Positions 42,652 through 51,273 of a DNA stretch of 64,000 bases are shown here, piece by piece. Positions within the stretch are counted from its first letter, which is position 1, and every line of letters starts with the position of its first letter. The translations under genes and the position numbers were made by a program. Origin of the DNA: Akkermansia sp. (GTDB taxonomy: Bacteria > Verrucomicrobiota > Verrucomicrobiia > Verrucomicrobiales > Akkermansiaceae); assembly GCA_017415995.1 (NCBI GenBank), contig JAFQDN010000032.1:43546-107545 (forward strand), written 5' to 3'. A model generated the notes under the pieces. It was not told the origin of the DNA. It made no database searches and saw only the letters and a program-made list of their open reading frames with translations.

Positions 42652-42930
42652 ATGTCCAGAATCTGCAATATCACGTTTGCTATGCCGCACAAGGGCCGCC
42701 GCATTCATCGCTCCGGTCTTGCCAAGAAAAAGGGCGGTATCGGTCGTCACGTTACCAAGACTGTTAATCGTACCGTGTATCCCAACCTCCAGGAGAAGCG
42801 CATTTGGGTGCCGGAGCTTAACGGTGGCCGTGGCGGTTACATCCGCATGAAGCTTTCCTGCAAAGCCTTGCGCACTATTTCCAAGAACGGTGCCTACAAC
42901 ACGCTCAAGAAAGCAGGGATCCTCTACTGA
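42652..42930 (+). CDS. rpmB: 50S ribosomal protein L28
   Basis: 92 residues. MSRICNITFAMPHKGRRIHRSG start, YPNLQEKRIWVPE and MKLSCKALRTISKNG match L28. Somewhat longer than the E. coli protein (78). Own promoter; rpmG is not adjacent. Confidence 0.95.
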   Translation: MSRICNITFAMPHKGRRIHRSGLAKKKGGIGRHVTKTVNRTVYPNLQEKRIWVPELNGGRGGYIRMKLSCKALRTISKNGAYNTLKKAGILY

Positions 42931-43083
42931 TCTTTTTTGTACTTTTTTTTGAACGAAGCGGCATACTCGGTTGTCTATCACAACGAAAATGAACTGAGGT
43001 GCCGCGGGGCTGTTCCGAAGACGAGCTGCGCGCATGTTCGCAAGAGTACAAAACTGCACCTACTGCACTAACCTTTTACGAAA

Positions 43084-43311
43084 ATGACATCACAACAAAC
43101 TAAAATCGCGCTTCGTATTAACGATGACAACATCAACCACCACCTGTGGAATAACCGCGGTGTATGGTGGTGCCACGTTACAGTCCACAAGCCTGATGCC
43201 ACAGCAGAGCGTCTGCGCTTTTCTCTGCGCACCAGGGACATAGAAAAAGCCCGCACCTTGCGGGACCGCATCTTTGCGGATATTCAGCGGCACTTCGGTA
43301 TAGCCACCTGA
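43084..43311 (+). CDS. Small orphan protein resembling an integrase arm-type N-terminal domain
   Basis: 75 residues. GVWWCHVTVHKPDATAERLRFSL is a three-strand pattern, and RTRDIEKARTLRDRIFADI a helix like that of arm-type DNA-binding domains of tyrosine recombinases, where lack of a catalytic part is unusual. It could be a small DNA-binding protein or an integrase remnant. The stop is followed within 60 nt by a good terminator, which supports a real gene. 42931-43083 holds nothing else recognised. Confidence 0.55.
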   Translation: MTSQQTKIALRINDDNINHHLWNNRGVWWCHVTVHKPDATAERLRFSLRTRDIEKARTLRDRIFADIQRHFGIAT

Positions 43312-43367
43312 GAGTAGTGCTGCACGCTCTGTCCCGAAGTAAGGCTTGTACAATACTTCGATAGTTT

Positions 43368-43401
43368 AAGGTCGCTCGGTTATGATGCCGAGCGACCTTT
43401 T
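43368..43401 (+). terminator. Terminator between convergent genes
   Basis: AAGGTCGCTCGG/CCGAGCGACCTTTT, 12-bp stem, 8-nt loop; works on both strands. Confidence 0.88.
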
Positions 43402-43427
43402 GACTGGCGTAGTTACCGGAAAACACT

Positions 43428-45350
43428 TCAGTTAATGGCTCCGGCTTTGCGGAGGATGTCGCGTTTGGCGTGCGACTTGGCATACATGAGTGGGGTGAAG
43501 CCGTGGCGGTCTGTTGCGTTAACATTTGCGCCTTTATCCACAAGTAAGCGGAGGAAGACAGAATCGCACTCAGACCCGGCTGCAAGCATAAGCAAGGTAG
43601 TGCCATCTCGGTTGGCGGCATCCGGCTCCGGCCAGTCACGCAGTATGCGTTCGAACAGTGCTCGGTTGTTTTCCTCCATCGCCTTGCACAGCTCTGTAAA
43701 AGCCTGAGCTCGGGTGGTGGGCAAGGTGGGACGCCCGGTGAGCCGATTGACGATTTCCTGAGCATCCGGGCCGGCAGACATAGCGGCCTGCAACGCTGTA
43801 GGTCCACCGCGGCGGAAGAGTTCGGGGTTTGCTCCGTGCTCGGCGAGTAGGTTAAATGCAGCGTGGTCTGCGTATTCTGCTGCTATGATAATGGCGGTGT
43901 AGCCGGAGCGGTCCATGGCGTTCGGATTTGCCCCGGCTTCAAGCAATCTTTTGATGACGGTGTAGTTCCCGATTTCTACTGCCGTCATGAGTGCAGTTTT
44001 GCCACTTTTATCAGCAGCATTGATGTCCGCCCCTTCCTCAATTAAGAAGACTAGGAAGCTATAAAAGCGCCCTGCGATGGCATTTTGCAGGGGAGTGTAC
44101 CCCGGCGTGCCCTCCGAGGGGGCAGATAGGGCTGCGGGGTCAGATGAAGCGTTGAGCATTTGCTGCATCAGGGCGCCGGCCACTGCTTTGTCGGCGGGGT
44201 CATTGCAACGTTCTGCCATAAATGAGGAGAACGCGATGGCGTCATCAATCGTGCGCAGCGGGATGGAATGTAAATCGTAGCGAGAGATGTTCGGAAGGTG
44301 TGCTGCAATTTCCAGCGCCGCGTATGTGTGCCCGGCAGCTACTGCTGTGCGCAGCGCAAGTTTGTCTTTATCCGCGGCGTTGGCTCCGTTTTGTAAGAGG
44401 TGACGCACCAAGGTGTGACTGCCGCCGGCAGCCGCATACACCAAAAGACTACGCCCTGCGGCATCCGGGGGAATGTCCGCCTTGGCGCCGATGAGGTGGC
44501 AGACTTCGGAATTACCGGCAGCCGCCGCATACATAGCTGCACAAATGCCTTGCTTATTACGGGCTGTGGGGTCCGCTCCGTGTTTGAGCAGGAGGGCAGA
44601 CACCTCAACTCCGGCATGAGAGGCCGCAGCCATCAGCGCAGTATAACCGTTGGCGTCAGCATGTTTGGCAGAAAATCCCATATTGAGAGCCGTTTGTACC
44701 AGTTGCAACTCCCCGCCTTCCGCTGCTGCTATCAGAAGATTGTAACCATCGCGTGTGAGCAGTTTTGGGTTGGCCCCCCTTCCCAAAAGATTGTGAAAAA
44801 GTGCCACATTGCCACCGCGTGCGGCAAAAAGCAGGGCTGAGTGCCCTTTGTTGTTGACGATGAATGCATCTCCTCCTTCGCGGAGAATGTAGCTGCAAAT
44901 CTCCTCATTACCGCCCAAACAAGCGTACTGGAAGAGGGTGGACCCCGCAGTGTCCGTATTGCGGGAGTCCGCCCTCATGTATTGCAGAACTCGGTTGAAA
45001 ATGGCGAGGTTTCCTCCTGCTGCCGCCATCATGACCATGTTGACTTTTCCCGGTGCCTCCAGGCGTGGGTTTGCGCCGTGCATGAGCAGGTACTCAAAGG
45101 TTTCCGCCTCTCCGGCCATGGCTGCGAGCATGAGCGGTGTTACGCCTTGCTTGTTGCGGAAGTCGGTAGCTGCGCCCAGTTTCAGGTGTTCCAGTGCGGC
45201 TTGCAAGTTGCGCGCTTGTCGCCGTTGGAATGCATTTTTGCTCGGCATGTGCATGCTGAGTCTGGTTTGCGCTTCCGCATACCCCGCGTGTTCCGCCAAT
45301 GCGGGGAATGTGCAGAGCAAAAATGCGGAAAGGAGGAGAGCAACGCGCAT
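43428..45350 (-). CDS. Secreted ankyrin-repeat protein
   Basis: 640 residues. Signal peptide (MRVALLLSAFLLCTFPALAEH, cleavage after ALA), a short helical part, then about fifteen ankyrin repeats over the rest of the protein, many near consensus (GVTPLMLAAMAGEAETFEYLL, GYTALMAAASHAGVEVSALLL, GKTALMTAVEIGNYTVIKRLL). No catalytic domain. It lies 12 nt after the M3 oligopeptidase gene and is probably co-transcribed with it. One of three exported ankyrin proteins in the window. Binding partner unknown. Confidence 0.88.
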   Translation of the reverse strand: MRVALLLSAFLLCTFPALAEHAGYAEAQTRLSMHMPSKNAFQRRQARNLQAALEHLKLGAATDFRNKQGVTPLMLAAMAGEAETFEYLLMHGANPRLEAPGKVNMVMMAAAGGNLAIFNRVLQYMRADSRNTDTAGSTLFQYACLGGNEEICSYILREGGDAFIVNNKGHSALLFAARGGNVALFHNLLGRGANPKLLTRDGYNLLIAAAEGGELQLVQTALNMGFSAKHADANGYTALMAAASHAGVEVSALLLKHGADPTARNKQGICAAMYAAAAGNSEVCHLIGAKADIPPDAAGRSLLVYAAAGGSHTLVRHLLQNGANAADKDKLALRTAVAAGHTYAALEIAAHLPNISRYDLHSIPLRTIDDAIAFSSFMAERCNDPADKAVAGALMQQMLNASSDPAALSAPSEGTPGYTPLQNAIAGRFYSFLVFLIEEGADINAADKSGKTALMTAVEIGNYTVIKRLLEAGANPNAMDRSGYTAIIIAAEYADHAAFNLLAEHGANPELFRRGGPTALQAAMSAGPDAQEIVNRLTGRPTLPTTRAQAFTELCKAMEENNRALFERILRDWPEPDAANRDGTTLLMLAAGSECDSVFLRLLVDKGANVNATDRHGFTPLMYAKSHAKRDILRKAGAIN

Positions 45351-45362
45351 GGTGAGAGGGGG

Positions 45363-47447
45363 TTATTGAATGCCACTGCGGGAGAGCAATGCTGCCGGAT
45401 CCGGATCTCGCTGCATGAAATCGCGGTACAGCTCCGCTGCCGGTCGGCTGTTGCCTCGTGAAAGAATGCAGCGGCGGAAATCACGGCCGGTGGCTGGGTT
45501 GAAGATGCCTTCTTTCGCAAAGCGGGAAAAGGCATCGGCTTCCAGCATTTCAGCCCACTTGTATGAGTAGTAGCCGGACTCATAGCCCCCGTTGAAGATG
45601 TGGGAGAAACATCGTAAGCAACTGTTGCCCTGTACCGTGAGAGGAATGCGGTAATTTGCCAGAATTTCGCGGTCGACTTCCTCAATATCGCGCCCCTTGT
45701 AGAGCTGTGTGTTGGTGTGGAGCTCCAGGTCGATTTTGCCAAAGCTGAGTTGCCGCATGAAAAACGAGGCTGCGCCATAGTTTCGGGCTGCCAGCATTTT
45801 TGCTTTGAGTTCCTTCGGTATGCTTTCCCCGCTTTGCCAGTGCCGGGCAAAGCGGTCCAATGCTTCGCTTTCCCAAGTCCAGTTTTCATTGATTTGGCTT
45901 GGTAGTTCTACAAAGTCCCACGCTACATTGCATCCGGAAAGGGACTCTACCTCTACATTGCTGAGAATTTGGTGGAGCAGGTGCCCGAACTCGTGGAATA
46001 CGGTTTGTACTTCGTAGTGGGTAAGCAAGGCCGGCTTGTCTCCAATGGGCTTGCTCATGTTGCCACACATGAGAGCTAAGTGCGGGCGGCGAGGTGATCC
46101 GTTCATAGGCGGTAAGCCTCCTGCCAAGCAGTTCATCCAAGCTCCGGCGCGCTTAGTGTCACGCGGGTACCAGTCTGCATAGAATGAGCCCAGGTGTTCA
46201 CCGCTTTCTTCATCGTACACCTCATAAAAGAGCACCTCCGGATGCCAAACCTCCACTGCTCCCGGCGGTAACTGTTCACCATCGCGGATGCAGGCTGTTT
46301 GCCGTTGCTTAAAGCGTATGCCGTACAGCCCGGCGTAGATGGAGAACATGCCTTGCAGTACGCCATCCATGGGGAAGTATGGGCGCAGTTCTTCGCTGTC
46401 GAAGTCATATAGTGCTTTACGGCGCTTCTCAGAGTAGTAGCTTACATCCCACGGTTGCATGACCGGGATGGCTGTCCCGGTGAGTTCTTCTGCGAAACGT
46501 CGGATTTCTTCTTGTTCTGCCCGGAAGGCGGGAGCTACTCGGGAATGGAGGTTGTTGATGAATTCCAGTGCAGTGTTACCGCTGCCTGCCATACGCCGTG
46601 CTGTCACGTAGTCCGAGTACGTTGCATAGCCGAGCATGGTTGCTTTTTCCTCTCGCAGCGCAAGAATTTCGTGGATAAAGTCGGTGGTGTCGTACTTGCC
46701 GGTGCATTTATCATTCAGGGCGTTCCAAATACGGCGTCGCAGTTGCTCGTTGTCAGCAAAGGTCAGCACCGGTTGTACTGAGGTGAATTGGAGGGTAAAA
46801 CGCCACTGCGGATTCTCTTCTGTACCATAGCCCTTGGCAAGAGCGTCATGCCGTGCGTTTTCACAGGCGGAATCGGGCAATCCGGCAAGTTCAGATTTGT
46901 CCGCTGTTACGTATTCCCACGCATTGGTGGAGTCCAGTACGTGTTCTCCGAAACTATGGGAAAGTTGTGCCAGTTTGGTGGAGATTTCTGTAAAACGTAT
47001 CTTCTGTTCATCTGTTAAGTCGGCTCCGTTTTCTCGGAAGTCGAGCAGGGTTTCGTGGATAAAACGTTGCTTTACTTCGCTGAGCTCTGCCACCCACGGC
47101 ATTTCAGCCGCTTTTTTCAGTACGGCGTACAGCTGTGGGTTAAGGGTGACGCTTGAGGAGTAAATGACCACTTCCGGCATGAGTTCGTTGATGACGTCTC
47201 TCAGTTCCTGTGAATCCATGACGCTGCCCAAGTGGTGCAAGCGGGTCCAACCGCGGGTCAGTGCTGAGCCGGAGCTCTCCAATGCGGCAAAACTATTCTC
47301 ATACGTCGGCTCTGTAACGGCGCATATGTTTGCTACGGTTGCTTTAGCCTCCTCTATGGCTTCGCGTATTTCTTTTCGTGCCCTGTCCGGGGTCAGCTTG
47401 CTCCACTCTACGAGTATCTCACTGTTCAAAAACGGCGTCTCATTCAT
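45363..47447 (-). CDS. prlC: M3-family oligopeptidase (oligopeptidase A type)
   Basis: Zinc metallopeptidase that degrades short peptides. 694 residues, as expected. The HEFGH motif is near residue 485 (TVFHEFGHLLH), followed by the downstream glutamate region VELPSQINENW. MCGNMSKP and the C-terminal GYESGYYSYKWAEMLEADAF are M3A signatures. No signal peptide, so cytoplasmic. The promoter's -10 ends 9 nt before the ATG. Confidence 0.96.
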   Translation of the reverse strand: MNETPFLNSEILVEWSKLTPDRARKEIREAIEEAKATVANICAVTEPTYENSFAALESSGSALTRGWTRLHHLGSVMDSQELRDVINELMPEVVIYSSSVTLNPQLYAVLKKAAEMPWVAELSEVKQRFIHETLLDFRENGADLTDEQKIRFTEISTKLAQLSHSFGEHVLDSTNAWEYVTADKSELAGLPDSACENARHDALAKGYGTEENPQWRFTLQFTSVQPVLTFADNEQLRRRIWNALNDKCTGKYDTTDFIHEILALREEKATMLGYATYSDYVTARRMAGSGNTALEFINNLHSRVAPAFRAEQEEIRRFAEELTGTAIPVMQPWDVSYYSEKRRKALYDFDSEELRPYFPMDGVLQGMFSIYAGLYGIRFKQRQTACIRDGEQLPPGAVEVWHPEVLFYEVYDEESGEHLGSFYADWYPRDTKRAGAWMNCLAGGLPPMNGSPRRPHLALMCGNMSKPIGDKPALLTHYEVQTVFHEFGHLLHQILSNVEVESLSGCNVAWDFVELPSQINENWTWESEALDRFARHWQSGESIPKELKAKMLAARNYGAASFFMRQLSFGKIDLELHTNTQLYKGRDIEEVDREILANYRIPLTVQGNSCLRCFSHIFNGGYESGYYSYKWAEMLEADAFSRFAKEGIFNPATGRDFRRCILSRGNSRPAAELYRDFMQRDPDPAALLSRSGIQ

Positions 47448-47456
47448 ATTGACTGT

Positions 47457-47486
47457 ACTATAACACTTTTAGCCCCCTCATGGCAA
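47457..47486 (-). promoter_or_regulatory. Promoter of the oligopeptidase-ankyrin unit
   Basis: Minus strand TTGCCA (47481-47486), 18-bp spacer, TATAGT (47457-47462). Confidence 0.65.
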
Positions 47487-47578
47487 GGTAGAAGCTCCGT
47501 GAATCGCGACATACCTTCCGTTTTTTCAAAAAAACAGTGTTCTTTTCTAATTGCTATCATTTTTGTATGAAAAAAGAC

Positions 47579-47606
47579 TTGCCAAAGGTCAATATATGCG
47601 TATAAT
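47579..47606 (+). promoter_or_regulatory. Promoter of the DUF4177 gene
   Basis: TTGCCA (47579-47584), 16-bp spacer, consensus TATAAT (47601-47606). Divergent from the oligopeptidase promoter. Confidence 0.8.
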
Positions 47607-47633
47607 GTGTGCAGAAACCGCACATACAACGGC

Positions 47634-48158
47634 ATGAAAACATATTTTATACTCGATCACAGCAGCAATACTTGGAGTGAGGAGCACTACCGGTTGAGTG
47701 CCATATTGGCTATGCCGGGTATTTGCGAGGAGCAGGTGTTGTCTGACGCCCGCACGCAACAGGTGCTTACGGTGGCACAAGCCCGCAGCATGCAACAGCG
47801 GCAACGCCCGGCTATGCCGGCAGTAACACAGCATAAGCTCGTGGTGGCTACAGCTGGAGCAAAGCCGTCGAATGTTGTTTCTGCCGGCGTCGGCAAAGCG
47901 GTACGGGGTAATAAGCCCTCCGTTGGCAGTCAGTTGCCGCTATCTTCCCTCCAAAAAAAGCAAGAGCGCGAGTACAAGATTATCAGCTCGTCGGATGGTG
48001 TGTTTAACGGAAACTTTACCTTGCAACGGTTTAACCAAGTGCTTAACAACCATGCCAAGCAGGGGTGGAAAGTAATCAGCTGTAACACCATGCCCGCGTA
48101 TGCTGCTGATGGCAGTGAATACCAAGACGTGTTTGCACTGATGGAGCGTGAGGGGTGA
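47634..48158 (+). CDS. DUF4177-domain protein
   Basis: 174 residues from ATG 47634; an in-frame start at 47607 abuts the -10 and is rejected. Residues 1-25 contain YFILDHSSNTWSEEHY; the middle is Gln/Arg/Ala-rich and probably disordered. The C-terminal ~55 residues (REYKIISSS...LNNHAKQGWKVISCNTM) match DUF4177, a small fold of unknown function with the L-N-x3-x-x-GW-x-V pattern. No signal peptide. Single gene. Confidence 0.8.
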   Translation: MKTYFILDHSSNTWSEEHYRLSAILAMPGICEEQVLSDARTQQVLTVAQARSMQQRQRPAMPAVTQHKLVVATAGAKPSNVVSAGVGKAVRGNKPSVGSQLPLSSLQKKQEREYKIISSSDGVFNGNFTLQRFNQVLNNHAKQGWKVISCNTMPAYAADGSEYQDVFALMEREG

Positions 48159-48164
48159 GAGTTC

Positions 48165-49673
48165 TTAGCGGTAGTGCACGATGACGGTGTTGTTGCCTAC
48201 GTAGCGGAGAGCACCCGCCGCCGGCCACAGGGGCATGCTGTTTGCGGTTGTTGAGTGTGCCGCACGTTCCTGCGCCGTAGGAAGGTGCAGGGAGGTTACG
48301 AATGGGTGTGAACTGAAGTCATCGAAAGGGCTGAGTTCTTCTCCCCCGAAAAGGAGAACCCGGGGTGATTGTTTGCTGCCGGTGTGCTCCGCTGCAAGGC
48401 GGGCTGCCTCGTGCTCAATGAGAATGTAATCCCGGATAAACTTGCTGTAAAAAGCTTGCGCTTCTTTGTGCATTTTTCCGCAATCATAGCAGGCGTACAG
48501 TACCAAAAAGCCCGTTACGCAAACCAAGCCACGGCGCAGCAACAACCGCACTTCGGCTCGATAATACTCTGCCGCTGCCACCCACAGTGCTGCGCAGGCC
48601 CAAGGGGCTGCCGTGTAGGTGCGAACCAAAGCGGGATCATTGTCCGGTAGGTGACTACAGGTACAGATGAGGAAAGGCGTGGCAAGTATGCAGATGGGTA
48701 ACAGAATTCGCAGTGCCCGCTGTGTGAGGGTAATCCCATGGTTAGTTGCTGCCGGCAGTAGGAGCACGGCTGCAATGGCTCCGGTGCAGAAGCTGAGGGG
48801 CAGCCCTACTCCGAGCATCAGCATGAGAAGTTTGGGACTCAGTAGGCTGTTTTCTGCGAATTGAAGTATGATGTGCGTGTGGCTCATGTCTGCCTCCGGA
48901 GCAAACAGGGCAGATTGGTACATGGCTGTGTGTTGTTGAATGTGCTCGGAAATCGGAATAATGGCTTTGCCGGCATAAGTGACTCCTGCATAAAGCAAAA
49001 GTGCCGGTATCAGCACTGCTGTGCATGCCCAAGCATGGTGGCGCAGTTGCAGTGTGTTACAGCGTAAGCTTTGCAGGTAGAACATGGCCATGCTCAGAAC
49101 TGCAAAATTGAGCACCAAAGATTGATAAATGGCCAAGGCCACAGCTAAGCATACTGCTCCGGTAAATAGTATTTTGGGGCGCTTATCTCCTACTGCCCAT
49201 ACGGCAAGCGTACTCAGCAACATGCCCAATCCCACAGCATCTGCCTGATTGGCAAAGAGTAAATGATGCCCAAGCAAGGGAACACTCAATGCTATGGCTC
49301 CGTACATCGCCTTGCAGAAGCTACTTTTTATCCCCATTAAATGCGTTTGCAATAGTAACGCTGCTGCGTACCATACTCCTGCAATCAGAACGCCTCCGAG
49401 TGGTGCTAGACCTTGGAATACCGTGCGGTACAATGCCAGCCCCCAACGCCCATTGCTTAGGTACAGTTCCCATGTGTTATTACCAACAGTGTAATCCCTT
49501 ATCTCGTCTATATTCAGGTACCAATCTCGCCCGTGCAGGAATACACCGTAAATAAGCAGGTAGAGCCCCAAGTAAAAAAGCCCCCATTTTGCAGTGTCCC
49601 GGTTGAATAAAACCGAGCCTATTCCTCCGGGACGGGGGATATGCGCTCCGGTGTCGGTAATCTTGTATTCCAT
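48165..49673 (-). CDS. GtrII-like polytopic glucosyltransferase
   Basis: 502 residues with about ten membrane helices. The first outside loop has NIDEIRDYTVGNNTWELYLSNGRWGLALYR, the acidic-and-Arg loop typical of GtrII/Glucos_trans_II enzymes that add glucose from a polyprenyl carrier to O-antigen. The C-terminal ~90 residues form an extracytoplasmic tail. A GtrB-like partner is encoded at 54580-55527; no GtrA flippase is seen. It starts 41 nt after the ftsZ stop, so it may be read from the ftsA promoter. Function by family. Confidence 0.78.
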   Translation of the reverse strand: MEYKITDTGAHIPRPGGIGSVLFNRDTAKWGLFYLGLYLLIYGVFLHGRDWYLNIDEIRDYTVGNNTWELYLSNGRWGLALYRTVFQGLAPLGGVLIAGVWYAAALLLQTHLMGIKSSFCKAMYGAIALSVPLLGHHLLFANQADAVGLGMLLSTLAVWAVGDKRPKILFTGAVCLAVALAIYQSLVLNFAVLSMAMFYLQSLRCNTLQLRHHAWACTAVLIPALLLYAGVTYAGKAIIPISEHIQQHTAMYQSALFAPEADMSHTHIILQFAENSLLSPKLLMLMLGVGLPLSFCTGAIAAVLLLPAATNHGITLTQRALRILLPICILATPFLICTCSHLPDNDPALVRTYTAAPWACAALWVAAAEYYRAEVRLLLRRGLVCVTGFLVLYACYDCGKMHKEAQAFYSKFIRDYILIEHEAARLAAEHTGSKQSPRVLLFGGEELSPFDDFSSHPFVTSLHLPTAQERAAHSTTANSMPLWPAAGALRYVGNNTVIVHYR

Positions 49674-49714
49674 ATGTGACGGAGCTGTGGTCTGTGTGCC
49701 GTAGCGTGTGCCTA

Positions 49715-51241
49715 TCAGTTGTCAGGGAACATGTCCCTCAAGTCGTTGAAACGGAGGGAGGGCGGTGTGTCTAAGTCATCTTCCTCTGCCGAGGTGTTCG
49801 GACGCCGACGCAGCGAAGCCTTGTAGACCGAGGAATCTGCTCCGGGGTTATCAACCTCGCTGAACAGCATGCGGGCGCGTGCCACGTGCTCGTCATCTTT
49901 CATACCCGGGCGGGAAGGTGGCATTAACTCTCCCTGCTGCATGGCCGGAGGAGTGGTTTGGGGCTCTCCTTGGCTGAAAAGTTCAGCTGAGGGCTGCGGC
50001 TCTGTTGCGCTATCCTCTTCCTCGTCATCATCGGAGAACAGCTCATCATTTTCAGCGGCGACTGTCACCCCTTGTTCGCTCTTATCTTCACTCTCCTCGG
50101 CATCCGGGGCTTCGTCTTGCTCGGGGGGAGCAGGGCGGGGGGGAGTCTCCGTCTGTTCCGGTGCTTCGCTCAGAGAAACCTCCTCCTTGTGCTCGGGTTC
50201 TTGTGCTTCACCTGTGTCTTCTGCCGGGCTGATGCGTACCGGTTGCTCGGGCTGTTCGAGTGATGTTTTGAACTCAGCTGAGTTGATGGAAGCAATGATT
50301 GTAACGCGAATTTCGTCTCCCAAATGCGGTTTTACCGTGGTGCCGAAGAAAATGTTGACGTCTTCATCCGCCAAGTTTTCGCGTACGGTTTCCATGGCGA
50401 CTCGGATTTCGTGCAGAGACATGCTCTCTCCGCCCGCAATATGCACAATAACAGTGCGGGCAAAAGAAAGGGCGTTATGGTACGAGATAAGGGGGGACTC
50501 TAAAGCGGCGTTTGCTGCTTTCTCCGCGCGGTGGGGACCGTAGCCTTTTCCGGAACCGAATAGGCAGCGGCTATCGTTGTTTTCCAAGGCTGTGGCCAGC
50601 TCATCCAGCCCGAGGTTGATGAGTCCGGGGGATGATGCAAGCATGGGAACGGAGGCTGTGGCTTGCGCCAACACACGGTCTACTTCCTCGAATACGGCCC
50701 TCGCTCCGTTTCGATTACGGAAAAGCCCCTCCATATAGTCGTTCTCAAAGCAGTACAATATGTCGGAAAGACAGGCAATTTTTTCCAGTGCTTTTTCTGC
50801 CTGCGCACGGCGTCGCTTGCCTTCAAAACTGAATGGCATCAATAGAACGGATACCAAGAATACGCCTGCCTCTCTTGCCATTTCTGCCAGTACGGGAGCT
50901 GCGCCGGAACCGGTCCCTCCACCTAATCCTGCTACCAATACCAGTAAACGTTTGCCTTTCAGGATGGAACGCAGCTCGTCTCCGCTTTCTTCTGCTGCGT
51001 TACGGCCCACTTCCGGGTCTCCTCCGGAGCCTAGGCCGTGGTTCAGGCCTCCTCCAAGCTGAATAAAACGCACATTGCTGCCACGTCCACGCCCGATGCG
51101 TTCATCCAATGACATGGAGTAAAGGTGGACATTGTCGGCTGTGGAGCCACCGAAGCATTGCAAAATATTGGCACCGGCACCACCGATGCCGACAATGGCT
51201 ATGCCGTTTTCTTTTTGGGGAATGGTTTGGTATGGAAGCAT
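49715..51241 (-). CDS. ftsZ: Divergent cell-division protein FtsZ
   Basis: 508 residues from ATG 51241 (an upstream TTG overlaps ftsA). The GTPase core (about 12-330) has VGIGGAGANIL, GLGGGTGSGAAP (tubulin signature), and FSFEGKRRRAQAE. The T7 synergy loop reads GLINLGLDEL, where E. coli has GLINVDFADV, so the first catalytic Asp is Gly and the second is Glu. An acidic Pro/Glu-rich linker (about 330-475) precedes DTPPSLRFNDL, a plausible C-terminal peptide for FtsA binding. It follows ftsA by 32 nt. Identification is firm; enzymatic behaviour is open. Confidence 0.93.
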   Translation of the reverse strand: MLPYQTIPQKENGIAIVGIGGAGANILQCFGGSTADNVHLYSMSLDERIGRGRGSNVRFIQLGGGLNHGLGSGGDPEVGRNAAEESGDELRSILKGKRLLVLVAGLGGGTGSGAAPVLAEMAREAGVFLVSVLLMPFSFEGKRRRAQAEKALEKIACLSDILYCFENDYMEGLFRNRNGARAVFEEVDRVLAQATASVPMLASSPGLINLGLDELATALENNDSRCLFGSGKGYGPHRAEKAANAALESPLISYHNALSFARTVIVHIAGGESMSLHEIRVAMETVRENLADEDVNIFFGTTVKPHLGDEIRVTIIASINSAEFKTSLEQPEQPVRISPAEDTGEAQEPEHKEEVSLSEAPEQTETPPRPAPPEQDEAPDAEESEDKSEQGVTVAAENDELFSDDDEEEDSATEPQPSAELFSQGEPQTTPPAMQQGELMPPSRPGMKDDEHVARARMLFSEVDNPGADSSVYKASLRRRPNTSAEEDDLDTPPSLRFNDLRDMFPDN

Positions 51242-51273
51242 GACCGTGCAGTTGGTGAGGGGGTGACGCCTGT

